The notes beneath the pieces are model-generated. The model worked only from the letters and a program-made list of their open reading frames with translations, made no database searches and had not been told where the DNA came from. From Solirubrobacter sp963798325 (lineage in GTDB: Bacteria > Actinomycetota > Thermoleophilia > Solirubrobacterales > Solirubrobacteraceae): a stretch of DNA of 64,000 bases. Of the stretch, positions 44,701 through 55,472 are shown piece by piece; positions within the stretch are counted from its first letter, which is position 1, and each line of letters opens with the position of its first letter. The DNA lies in contig CAWCSS010000001.1 of assembly GCA_963798325.1 (NCBI GenBank), positions 744,001-808,000 on the forward strand. The letters are read 5' to 3'. Position numbers and translations under genes: made by a program.

Positions 44701-47700
44701 CGTCACGCGCGTCAAGCGACGAGTCGTTGCCAGCGCTGACCGCCAGGGCGCCGGCCGTCGCGGTCACCGGCGAGCTGGTGATGACGGCATCGGCGGCGCT
44801 GAGCACGACGTTGACGGCGATCACCGCGTTGACCGCCAGCGACTCGCCCTTGGCGTTCCACGCCGACCCACCCGAGGAGCTCGCCGTCGCGTCGGCCGTG
44901 GCGACCATCGCCGCGCGCTCGAGGGCCGAGACCGCGACCGACCCGGCGCTCACGGTCGAGCCGGTGATCGTCGCGGCGACGGCGCTGCGCAGGTCGTTGA
45001 AGACCACCAGCCCGCCGATCGCCATCGAGTCCGACGTGGTCACGTTCTGGCCCTGCGGGATCAGCGTCGCGCCGAGCACCGGCTTCCACAGCGCGAGGTC
45101 GGCGTACTGCGCCTCGTCGGAGAGGTCGACGTCGCCGTCAACGCCCATGTACTCGTAGACCTTGCCGTCGGCGGCCTTCACCCGCTGGCGCAGCTTGATC
45201 GTGCGCACGCCCTCCGAGGAGCGGTAGTCGGCGCCGGTGAGCGCGTTGATCTCCTGCTGGAGCACCGCGGCGCCACCGTCGTTGCTGGTGATCGACGAGC
45301 TGACGATCAGCACGTTGGCGAAGACGCCCGCGTCGTCGGCGGCCGCGATGGTCACCGCGCCGGTCAGCGGGCTCGCGGTCGAGTTCTCCAGGCGCGCGGT
45401 CGCGGCGCTGGAGACCTTGTTGGACGCCAGCAGCCCGCCGATCGCCTTGCCGGTCGCCTTCCACAGCGCGGACGCGGCCGATTCCGCGGCGTTGGAGATC
45501 GTGGCGTTCAGCTGCGCGGCGTTGTCGGCGGTGATCGCCAGGCTCGTGCCCCGCACCGTCGAGTTGCGCACGATCGCCGTCGCCTCGGCCGGTTGCTCGC
45601 CGTTGAAGGCGCCGGCGATCAGCGGGTCGCCGAGCAGCGCGTCGACGGCGTTGAAGATGAAGTTCTGCGACTTCCAGCCGAGCGTGTTGAAGGCCAGCAC
45701 GACGCTGACGCCGGTGTCGCCGGTCGCTGTCGCCGCCTGGACGGTGGCGTCGATCGCGGCGCGGTTGGCCGCGGTGACCGAGACCGCGCCGTCGAGCACG
45801 CTGTGGTCGGCGGTCGCCGCCGCCTTCGAGAGCACCACGTTGGTCGCCAGGATGCCGTTGGCGGCCAGCACCGTGCCCGTCCCGTAGAACGAGCCGCCCG
45901 AGGCCTCGACGGTGCTCGTGACCTCGGCCAGCAGCTGTGCGGCCTCGCTCGCGCCGATCGCGATCGTGCCGGCCTGCAGATCGGTGTGATCGACCCACGC
46001 CTCGGCCGAGGCGCGGACGTCGTTGAGCACGACGAGGACGCCGATCGCCCGCGCGTCGGACTTGGTCAGGTTGCCGATGCCCGGGTAGAGCTCCTCGGCG
46101 GTGGTGCCCGTGCCCAGCTTCTTCCAGTTGACCGTGTCGGTCTTGTAGCTGAGCGTGCCGAGGTCCAGCGTCGCGCCCGTGCCCAGGTAGCGGTAGAGGC
46201 TGCCGACGTCGCCCTTGGTGGTGTCGTAGCCCGTGCCCACTCGCACCTGGTCGCCCGTGCGCAGCGTGCGCGAGCCGGAGCGGGTGGTGTAGTCGTAGTC
46301 GAGCGGGAGGATCTGGTCGATGTAGGCGGCGATGCCCTGCGCGGTGTTGGAGACGATCGCCTGCTGGACGACCGTCGAGCGCGACTCGATCGACGCGGCG
46401 TCCTGGGCGTCGACGGTGATGCTCGCCGCGCGGACGACCTCGGTCGCGCTGGTGTGGTCGATCCACGCCTGCGCTCGCGTGTCGACCTTGTTGGAGGCGA
46501 TCGCGCCGCCGCCGGAGATGCCGTCGGTGGCCGAGCCCTTGGTCAGCACGCCGTCCAGCTGGGCGGCGGCGACGCCCTCGTTGCCGACCTCGGACTCAAG
46601 CGTGGCCGCCTGGGCCGCGGTGACGGACACCGCGCCGGTCGCGGTGATCGCGGCGTCTCGGATCCAGGCGAGCGCCTCGGAGGGCTGCTCACCGTTGAAC
46701 GCGCTGGAGATCAGCGGGTCGCCGAGGATCGCGTCGACCGCGTTGAAGAGGATGTTCGACGGCTTCCAGCCGATCGTGTTGAAGGCCAGCACGGCGCCGA
46801 AGGTCTTGTCGAAGCCCTCGATCTGCGATTTCGCCAGCGCGGTGAGCGTCGCGGTGTTCCTCGCGCTGACGGCCACGCCGGCGGCGGCCACCGGCGCGCC
46901 GGCGATCCAGGCCTTGGCGCCGGCGAGCACGACGTTGGTCACGATGACCGCGCCGTAGCCCTCCCAGGTCGAGACGAGGCTGGTGTCGGACGCGGTGATC
47001 GCGGCGGACTCGGTGGCGCCGACCAGGACGTCCCCGCCGGCGGTGACCGCCGAGGCGTCGATCGACGCGGTGACGGCGCTGCGCGACGTCGTTGTGATCG
47101 ATCAGCCCGAAGTAGACCTTGGCCGAGCCGAGCGCGTCGCGCTCGAGCGCCGTGCCGAGGGCGCTGAGCGCGGCGTAGGTCACGGCGTCGTTGAGCAGGT
47201 TGGGCTCGGTCAGCGTCTTCCACAGCCCGAAGTCGGTGAAGTCCTGCGCCGCCAGGTCCAGCGAGGCGTCGGTGCCCATGTACTGGTGCACGCCGCCGTC
47301 GTCGGCGCGCACGCGCTCGCCGAAGCGCACCAGCCGCGTCCCCGAGTGCGTCGTGAACTGGTACTCGTTGAGGATCTGGCCGACGAAGCGGTTCAGGATG
47401 CCCGCCGCCAGGTCGTTGGTGGGCGTCACCTCGGCCGTCAGCGAGGTGTCGGACGCGATCGCGGCGTCGTCGGCGGCGGTGACCGTCACGCCCGCGGTGG
47501 CCGTCACCGGCGTGCGGGCGATCGTCGCCCCGGCCGTGGCGTTGACCATTGAGCGAGGCGATGACGATCGCGGCCGCCATGCCGCCGGCGCCCATGATCG
47601 CGGCGGGCGCCGAGGTGGCGGCGTTGGAGACGGTGGCCGCGATCTTCGCCGTCGAGGTCGCGTCGACCAGCACCGCCGCCGCGGCCACGGTCGAGTCGGT

Positions 47701-50700
47701 GATCGAGGCGCTGGTGGCCGCCGGCGAAGCGCCGCCGAACGCGGTCGAGATCAGCGGGTCGCCCAGGAGGGCGTCGACCGCGGCGAAGAGGACGTTGGAC
47801 GGCTTCCAGCCGATCGTGTTGAAGGCGAGCACGATGCCGACCGCCTCGCGAGCCCGTCGACAGGGCGCTCAGCGTCTGCGCCGTGATCGTCGAGGCGTTG
47901 GCGGCGCGCGACGGCGAGGTCGCCGGCGACGACGAGCGTCGCGTGATCGGCGAGCGCCGAGGCGCCGCTGAGGATGCGGTTGGTGGCGATCGCGCCGCCG
48001 CCCGCGTCCGAGGTGCCCTCGCCGGTGAACGTGGAGCCGCCCGAGGAGGAGCCCGTGACGTCGGTGATCGCGTCGACCGTCGCCGCCTCGGTGGCGCTGA
48101 CGGTCAGCGCGCCCGCGCGGACGCTGAGGTTCTTCAGCGTCGCGCTGACGTCGCCGCGGACGTCGTTGAGCACCACCGCGCCGCCGATCCCGATCGACGG
48201 CGACTGCGTGAAGTTGATCCCCTGCGGCACCAGTTGGGTTCCGAGCACCGGCTTCCACAGGCCGAGGTCGGTGAAGTCGGCCGCCGCCGAGGTCGACCGA
48301 TCCGTCGACGCCCATCCACGCGTAGACCTTGCCGTCCGGCGCGCGCACGGTCTGGCCGAGGCGGACATCCTGGAGCGCCGTCGGTGGTCAGGAAGTCCGC
48401 GGCGCCCTTGAAGTTGTTGATCTCCTGCTGCAGGACCGCCGTGCCACCGTTGTTGGTGGTGATCGAGGACGCGACGACCTTGATGTTCGCGTGGATGCTC
48501 GCCTCGTCGCTCGCGGTGACCGCGACCGCCGCCGCCTGGGTGATCGCGCCGCCGTCGAGCGTCGCGCGGGCGCCGCTGGAGACCTTGTTGGACGCCACGA
48601 TCGCGCCGACCGCCGAGCCCTTGGCCCCGAAGAGCGCTCCGGCCGTGGAGTCCGCGGCGTTGCTGACCGTGGCGTTGAGCGCGGCGCGGTTGGTCGCGGC
48701 GACGATGATGGCGCCGGTCGCGCTGAGCGTCGTGCCGGTGACGGTGGCCAGCGCGAGCGCCGGGTCCTCGCCCTTGAACGCCGTCGAGATCAGCGGGTCG
48801 CCGAGGATCGCGTCGATCAGGTTGAACAGCGCGTTGGAGGGCTTGTAGCCAAGCGTGTTGAACGCCAGCGAGACCGACACGGCCTCGTCACCGCTGTTGA
48901 GCGTGGTCAGCAGGGTCGCGTCGATGCCGGCCGCGTTGTCGGCGGTGACGGCGATGTCGCCCGCGGTCGCCGTCACCGTGCTCGCGTCCAGCGCGGCGGT
49001 GGTGTGGGTGACGACGCGGTTGGTCACCATCTGGCCGCTGACCGCGAGGACCGTGCCCGAGCCGTAGAACGAGCCGCCCGAGGCGGTGATCGCGTTGGTC
49101 GCCTCGGCCAGGATCTGCGCCGACTCGACGGCGCCGACCGCAACCGACGCCGCGGTGACGGTGGCGCGGGTGACGGTCGCGGTGGCCGTCGCGCGGACGT
49201 CGTTGAGGACGATCAGGACGCCGATCGCGTTCGCGCTGGACTTGGTCAGGTTGCCGAGGCCCGGGTAGAACGCCGACGGGTTCGACCGACGTGTCGACGC
49301 GCGTCCAGCGCGACCGTGTCGAGGTAGTTCTCGGCGCCCAGGACGACCGATCCCGGCGCGCCGTTGAACACGTACACGGCGCCCTTGATCCCGGCGCCGC
49401 CGTAGGCCGGCCCGACGCGCACGTGGTCCCCGGTGGCCAGCGTGCGGGTGCCGGACGCGGTCGTGTAGTCGTAGTCGAGCGGGACGAGCCGATCGAGGTA
49501 GGCGGCCAGGCCCGCGGCGGTGTTGGAGACGTTGGCCGTCTCGGTGAGCGTGCTGTGGGACTCGACGCCGGCGCTGTCGGTGGCGGTCACGGCGACCGCG
49601 CCGCCGGCCTGCACCGTGCCGGCGCCGGTGAACGAGAGCGACGCCTCGGCCGCGGTGTTGACCTTGTTGGAGGCGAGCAGGCCGCCGCCGGCGAGGCCGT
49701 TGGTCTGCCAGGCGGTCATCAGCACCGCGTCCAGGGCCGCGTCGGCCAGGCCCTCGTTGCCCGCCGTCGCGGTCAACTGCGCGGCCTGCGTGGCGGTGAC
49801 GCTCAGCGCGCCGGTCGCGGTCACGGTCGTGTCGCGGATGAAGGCGCGCGCGGCCGACGGGGTGGCGTCGCCGTTGAACGCCGCCGACGTGAGCGGGTCG
49901 CCGAGGATCGTGTCGACGAGGTTGAACAGCAGGTTCGACGGCTTCCAGCCGATCGTGTTGAAGACCGCCACGAACCCGAGCGACTTGTCGAAGGCCTCGA
50001 TCTTCGTCGTCGACGTGGCGTCGATCGTCGCCGTCGTGCTCGCGCTCACGACGATCGCCGCGCCGGCGAGCGTGCCGTCGGTGACGCTCGCGGTGGCGTC
50101 GGCGACGACGACGTTGGTGACCAGCAACCCGCCCTTGCCGATCCAGGTCGCGACGTAGCTGTCGTCGGACGCGCTGATCGAGGCCGCCTCGGTCGCGCTG
50201 ACCGTGACGTCGCCGCCGGCGGCGAGCGCGACGTGGCTGATCGAGGCGCTGACGACCGACTTGACGTAGTTGGTGTCGACGAGGCCGAAGTAGGCGTCGG
50301 CAGTGCCGGCGAGGTCGTCCACGCCGAGCGCGGTGCCGATCGCGTTCAGCGCGGCGTAGGCAACGGCGTCGGTGATCAGGTTGGCCGGTTCGAGCGCCTT
50401 CCAGCGGCCGTAGTCGGCGTAGTCCTGCGCGCCGAGGTCGAGCGTGGCGTCGACGCCCATGTAGCGGTAGACGGTGCCGTCGTCGGCGCGCACGAGCTGG
50501 CCGAACTTGACCGCCTGCGTGCCGGACTGCTGGGTGAACGCGTAGTCGCGGGTGATCGCGTCGGCGTACCGGTTCAGGATCCCGGCGCCCGCGTCGTTGG
50601 TCGGCGAGACCTCGGCGTACTGGGCGGTGCTCGCGGTGATCGCGGCCGTGTCGGCGGCGGTGACGCTGACGGCGCCGGTCGCCGCGACCGTCCCGGCGCC

Positions 50701-53700
50701 CGCGGCGAACGTCACCGACGCCTGGGCGCCGCTGGAGAGCATGTTCGACGCGACGATCATCGCCGCCGCCATGCCGCCGGCGCCCATGATCGCGCCCGGC
50801 GCCGAGGTGGCGTCGTTGGTCTGGGCGGCGGTGATCGCGGCCGCGTCCTCGGCGCTGACAACGAGGTCGCCGCCCACGGTGAGCGTGGTTCCGGTGATCG
50901 TGGCGCTCGCCAACGCCGGCTGCTCGCCGTTGTAGGCCAGGCTCGCCACGACCGGCCCGCCGAGGATCGCGTCGACCGCCTGGCTCCAGAACTCCTTGCC
51001 GGGCTTCCAGCCGATCGTGTTGAACGCCAGGATCAGGCCGACCGACTGGGCGCCCGAGGTCATCGCGCTGGCGTTGCTCGCGTCCACCGAGGCGGTCAGC
51101 GCGGCCGCGACGGTCAGGTCGCCGGCCGTCGTGGTGACGCTGCCGGCCGCGATCGCGGCGGTCGCGCCGGCGAGGACGCGGTTGACGGCCAGGACGCCGC
51201 CCGCCGCCAGCGACGCGCCCATGCCGGTCAAGGTGCTGCCGCCGGCCGAGCTGGCGCTGATGTCGGCGCCCGCGGCGATCGTCGCGGCCTCGGTGGCGCG
51301 GACGACGACGCTGCCGGCGTTCACGGTCGCGCCGTCGATGCGCGCGGTGGCGGCGCCGTTGACGTCGTTGAGGATGATCGCTCCGGCGATCGCGCGCGAG
51401 TCCGACGTGTCGAAGTTGACGTTGATCGGCACGATCTGGGTGGCCTGCTCGGGCTTCCAGAAGCGCAGGTCGGTGTAGTCGGTGGCGCCCAGGTCGACCG
51501 TGACCGGCGTGCCGCCCATGTAGCGGTAGGTGACGTCGTCGCTGCCGGCCACGAGCACCCACGCCGCCGCGTCGGAGTAGTCCTGCGTGGACGGCTTCAG
51601 CGACGCGTCCGGGCCCAGGTAGCGGTAGACGCCGGGGTCGCCGCCGCCCGCGTAGCCGTCGCGGACGCGGATCCGGTCGCCGGTCTTGAGCGCCACGGTG
51701 GTCGCGTCGTCGGTGGTGAAGCGCGGCGTCGCGTAGCCGTGGATGACGCGCACGGTGGTCCCGAAGGCGACCGTCCGGCTGCCCGAGGCGGTCGTGTAGG
51801 TCGCCGGCACGGAGCCGTCGACCAGCTTGCCGAGGAAGTGCAGGCCGCTGTCGGTCGTGGTGATCGAGTTCGAGACGACCTTGACGTTGGAGGCGATCGT
51901 GGCCGCGTCGCTCGCGGTCACCGCCAGCGCGCCGCCGGCCGTCGCCGACTGATCGCTGATCGACGCCGCCGTGCGCGTGGAGACCTTGTTCGTGGCCAGC
52001 ACCGCGCCGGCGGCGGCCGAGCTCGCGCCGAAGAGCGCGTGCTGCTCGGTCGTGGACGCGTTGGAGACGGTCGCGTTGATCGTCGCGCTGGTCGCCGCGT
52101 CGACCGTCAGGTCGCGGGTCACGGTGACGGTCGAGCCGGCGATCGTCGCCGTCGTGGTCAGCGGCCGCTCGGTCTGCCCGAAGCCCGTGCCCAGCACGGC
52201 GTCGACCGCGGTGAGCGCGAGGTTGCCGATCTCCCAGCCGATCACGTTGACGGCGATCGCGGCGCCGGCGGCGAGGTTGCGGTTGGCGATGATCAGCTTG
52301 AACGAGACCGCGTCGGTGTCGGTGGTGGCGATCGCCGAGATCGCGCCCGTGGCGTCGATGAACGCCGCGTTGCTCGCGGTGACGGCAACGTCGCGGGCGC
52401 CGGTGATCGCCGAGGAGGTCACGGAGGCGCTGACCGAGCCGAGGATGACGTTGGCGGCGAGCGTCGCGGCCAGGCCGATCGCGCTGCTCGTCGGCAGCAG
52501 GCCGGTCTTGGTCTTGATCGCGACCGCCTCCGTCCAGGCCAGGACGTGACCGTCGCTGAGCGCCCGGACGAACGCGTCGTGCCCGCCGGCGACCGTCGCC
52601 GTCGTGCTCGTCAGCGCGGCGCACGACGGTGCGGTCGCTGGTGTTGCGCGCCTCGGTGCTGGCCAGCGTCACCAGCGGCGTGGACGGCTCGTAGAGCGCG
52701 TTGCCGGCCAACGCGGTCAGCACCGTCGCGTCGTGCGCGGAGACGGTCAGGTCCCCTGCTGTGGTCGTCAGCGTCGCGGAGGTCGCGGTCGCCGCCGTGC
52801 GGCCCGTGATCGTGTTGCGCGCCGATCTTGCCCGCGGCGGTCAGCGCGGTGGAGGTCATGGCCGTGATCGTCAGGCTGCCTGCCCGGACCTGCGCGCCGC
52901 CGGTGACCGAGGCGATCGCATCGTCCTGGGTGACGGTGTTGGTGACCTTGCCCACCAGCGTCGAGTCGATCGCGGTGTCGACGGCGCCGGCGTTGACGGC
53001 GGCGACGTCCACGGCTCCGGTCACCGTCAGCGAGCCGCTGACCGTCGCCTGGGTATCGCGGCCGATCGCCGTCGTGACCAGCAGGCGGCCGAACTCGACG
53101 AAGAGCGCCAGCACCGTGCCCGTGGGCTTGTCGTAGACCGTGGTGTCGGTGAGGTCGACGTCGACGTCGAGCGTGTCCGTCGCCGTGATCGTGGCCGACG
53201 CGGCCGTGACGCTGCCGCCGACGGTGGCGCGGGTGGTATCGGTCACCGTGACGCGGACGGCGCCGTTCTCCCCGTCCACGTTGGTCGGGACGGTCGTGCT
53301 GTAGGTGACGCCGTTCGCGGTGCCCTGCCAGGTGAAGGTGACGTTCGTCGCCGCCGCGAGCGTGACCGCGCCCGCGGTCAGCGCGCCGCTGCCCAGGAGC
53401 TCGGCGACGGCGCTGGCGCCGACCGCGAAGCTCGTGTCGGCCGTGAGCGTCTGGCCGGCGAGGCTCCAGGTGTCGGTCGCGGTCGCGGTGAGCGTCACGG
53501 CGCCGGTGGCGGTGATCGTGCCGGCGACGGTCACGCGGGCCGCGGGCAGCGCCCCGTTCCCGTTCGTCCTCGTCGCCTGCGCCGTCAAGGCGACCGCGGC
53601 CGCGGTGATGGTCGTGCCGGCGGAGACGGTGATCGTCTCGGCGTCGACGGTCAGCGTCGCCCCGCCGAGGTTCAGCGCGGTGGTGAAGGTCACCGAGTCG

Positions 53701-55472
53701 GTGCCGCCGTTGCCGCGGATCACGAGCGAGCTCGTCGGGCCGGCGAAGATGTGCGATTCGATCGTGCCGGTCGTCGTCGAGACCGTGATCGTCGATCCGT
53801 TCTGGCTGACGACGATCGCGTCGTCGCCGGCCGAGCCGTCGATGACGACGTCGGTCGCGGTGCCGCCCAGGATGATCGGTTCCAGCCCGGCGTAGGTCAC
53901 GGCCAGACCGTCGAGCAGGATCGTGCCTGACGTGCCGTCGATCGCGGTCGCGCGGACGGAGCCGTGGACGCCCTCGATGGTCAGCAGGTCGAACCCGCCA
54001 CGGCCGTCGTAGAAGATCGGCACGGGCGCCGCGATGACGACGAGGCTGTCGTCGCGGTCGCCGCCGATGACGGTCAGGTGCTCGAGCCCGGCCAGCGGCC
54101 GGCTCATCGCGTTACCGTCGACGGTGACGACGAGCTGCTCATCAGACGTCGTGATCGAGGCGAGATGGTCGATGCCGTCCGTGAGGACGATCGTCCATTC
54201 GCCAGACAGCGGGGGCCCGCGGGCGTTGGCCGTCTCGTCGTCGCCGGCCGGCGTCGCGTCGTCCGCGACCGCCGGGGCGGCGACCGCGGTGGACGGGTCG
54301 GCACTCGTGAAGCTCGGTTCGCCGGTGGCGGCGGCGGTGTCGGGCGCGGCGGGCGCGCTCGCCGGCGACGGCAGCGTGGCCTCGGGCCCGGTCAGCGCGC
54401 CGAGCACGGCCGGCTCGGCCTGGCCGTCGGCCTCGGCGACCGTGGCGCTTTCGGAGCCGATGGTCGTCGCCGCGGCCAGCAGCGTGTCCGCACCGAGGGC
54501 GCTCAACGACAGCTCCGGAACGCTCACGGCGACGTCGGTGACCGTCGAGGTCGCGGCGGCCAGCGTCGCGCTGCTGTCGGCCAGCAGCGCGCTGCTCACC
54601 GGCGGCGGGGCGACCGGCTGGAACTCCGGGGCGCTCAGGTCCTGTGGCGCGACGCTGACGGTCGCCGGCGGCGCCGGAGCGGCCACGACGGGCAGCGCCT
54701 GCGCCGAGGCCACCGTCGGCGTCCCGGCGCTGGCGATCGGACGCGCGGGTGCGGGCTCGCCGGCCGAGACGGCGCTCGTCGGGGCCTGGGCGGCCGGAGC
54801 GTCGGAGTGCACGGCCGGCGCGTCGGGGACGGCCTGCGGCGTCGCGGCGGGCGCCTCGGCGGCCGTGGGCGCGGCAACCTCGGCGGCGGGTGCCGGCGCC
54901 GCGGACTCCGCCGGCGTCGCGTCCGTGGCGCTGGACGCCGACGCGACCGGCGCCGCGGGCTCTGGCTCCGGAAGGGTCTGGGCCTGCGCGCGCACCCCCG
55001 GGTCGGTCGACTCGACGGGCGCGGCGCCGATCGTCGACTCGTACTCCGGCGCCCCCGCGTTCGGGTCCTTCTTCGCCGGCCGAGACGTCATGTCGTAGTG
55101 GTTCTCGACGATCTGGGGTGCGGCTGGCGCGGGGGGCGCCACCGCGGGCGCCGCGGCCACCTGCGGCGTCAGGGGCGTGACCGGCGGCGAGACTGCGGCC
55201 GCCGCGGCCTTGCGCGCTGCAGCGGCCCTGCGGGTCGCGGCCGCCGCGCGTGCCGCCGCGCGCCGCGCCGCCAGGCGGGCGGCATGCGAGCGCTGCGAAC
55301 GCCGGCGGTCGGCCTTGGCCGGCGCCGGCGTCTGCATCGCGGGGAACACCAGCACCGGCATCGGCAGCGACGGCAGCGGGTCGCCCGCGGGCCTCTGGGA
55401 GGCCATCCCGGCGACCGGCGAGACGTAGTTCGCGAGCAGGAACACGAGCCCGATGACGGCCGTCGCGCGCAT
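17760..55472 (-). CDS. Giant secreted repeat protein with RTX-like repeats, ~12,570 codons (dozens of frame changes)
   Basis: One minus-strand coding region can be followed for 37.7 kb. From N to C it holds: a signal peptide (MRATAVIGLVFLLANYVSPV); an Arg/Ala-rich segment and a ~400-aa Pro/Ala-rich linker; beta-strand repeats with GGDRDDSLVVIAAPVP-like units; twelve ~350-aa modules (39.4-52.6 kb); a second array of Ala/Gly-rich modules (33.3-39.2 kb); beta-rich and Calx-beta-like parts (20.5-33 kb); RTX-type GGxGxD repeats (18.2-20.5 kb); and a Lys/Ala tail ending at the TGA at 17760. There is no LPXTG signal or C-terminal membrane helix. The frame is open from 55472 to about 52825 and then shifts repeatedly, but the same motifs resume each time and no frame accumulates stops. 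The stop overlaps the A2 start (ATGA). The start at 55472 is chosen for the signal peptide; an in-frame ATG at 55700, directly after the stop of gene C, would add 76 residues. A giant adhesin or surface-layer-like fibre is the likeliest role. A decayed gene cannot be fully excluded. Confidence 0.75.
17763..17995 (-). repeat. Lys/Ala-rich tail of the giant protein, with an in-frame AAG run
   Basis: The last ~78 residues consist mostly of AAAKKRAAAKKK-type units and finish ASRGRTKG. The DNA contains six consecutive AAG codons (read on the minus strand, near 17865-17885) and repeated GCGGCCGC blocks. The charge is strongly positive. Similar Lys/Ala/Pro repeats in mycobacterial HBHA bind heparin-like polymers, so binding to anionic surface polymers or DNA is a reasonable inference. 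Confidence 0.8.
18180..20520 (-). repeat. RTX-type calcium-binding nonapeptide repeats
   Basis: Many GGxGxDxUx-type units are seen, for example GGAGDDMLFGQLGNDTLIGD, GGGGADVIFGGLGQDDLIGG, GGAGQDRLFGDAENDDIIGG and GGTGMDYLSGGTGDDVIN. They are interspersed with non-repeat segments. Such repeats form calcium-loaded parallel beta rolls in exported proteins. Confidence 0.9.
20530..33300 (-). other. Beta-strand-rich middle part of the giant protein
   Basis: This coding stretch has no separate gene. At 22.6-24.6 kb it shows Calx-beta-like domains (for example TLKFTTADWNAPVRLVITP and FLRLTMQPTADVRVAIVTDG). At 20.9-22.6 kb and 24.6-26 kb there are units of the type NDTFLVKTISGHTTIESGLG and GEDLFTVYYLQTMNVAAGHT. 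At 29-30.7 kb there are repeats around VYFVRNANAGSFQLALTPGG, and at 30.8-33.3 kb ~100-aa units containing SPTLxxTV. Frame changes are very frequent at 24.6-28.9 kb and 30.8-33.3 kb. Confidence 0.6.
33300..39240 (-). repeat. Second tandem array: about six Ala/Gly-rich ~1-kb modules
   Basis: Recurring markers on the minus strand are ARNLIG-type (near 34066, 35230, 36926, 38262, 39047), ENRIAA-type (33871, 36717, 37833) and LAHNE/LAHNT-type (36523, 38650). Between them run segments such as GVAISGAGVGVVNKIAGSVQ with very high Ala, Gly and Val content. The modules are 0.8-1.3 kb long. Frame changes are frequent. Confidence 0.65.
39400..52600 (-). repeat. Main tandem array: twelve ~350-aa modules in a three-module super-repeat
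   Basis: Each module carries a block of the form LAFNTIGWKPSNxLFN, VDAxLGDPLI, centred near 39880, 41112, 42508, 43593, 44642, 45680, 46772, 47812, 48852, 49951, 51014 and 52240. Later in the module come ASNKV, a DYxYTTxSG segment, a GDxVRVxxGY segment, a YxYxG segment, DYxDxxLWKxL and VLNDVRA. Every third module is most alike: type A (52240, 48852, 45680, 42508) has ITxNDGGxAVLQQEIN; type B (51014, 47812, 44642) has ALGxD..YFGLxDxN; type C (49951, 46772, 43593) has YPGLGNLTKS. The repeat of the triplet is 3,172-3,179 bp at most steps. Confidence 0.8.
54230..55400 (-). repeat. Low-complexity N-terminal segment of the giant protein
   Basis: After the signal peptide a ~40-residue Arg/Ala stretch (AARLAARRAAARAAAATRRA and onward) is followed by ~400 residues dominated by Ala, Pro, Ser and Thr with acidic positions. 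It is probably an extended linker that lifts the folded repeats away from the cell. Confidence 0.75.

Noticed and set aside
39400..52600. CRISPR array or non-coding satellite
   Set aside because: The repeats are over 1 kb long, diverge at the DNA level and keep coding motifs, so they are protein modules.
49291..52809. Plus-strand open frame of 1,172 codons opposite the giant gene
   Set aside because: Its product is a low-complexity Arg/Gly/Asp/Val mixture mirroring the minus-strand repeats, and the minus strand shows the regular module motifs.
17760..55472. Series of separate genes or programmed frameshifting
   Set aside because: There are no ribosome binding sites or gene-start patterns at the frame changes, modules are cut at random points, and the changes go in both directions at many kinds of sites.
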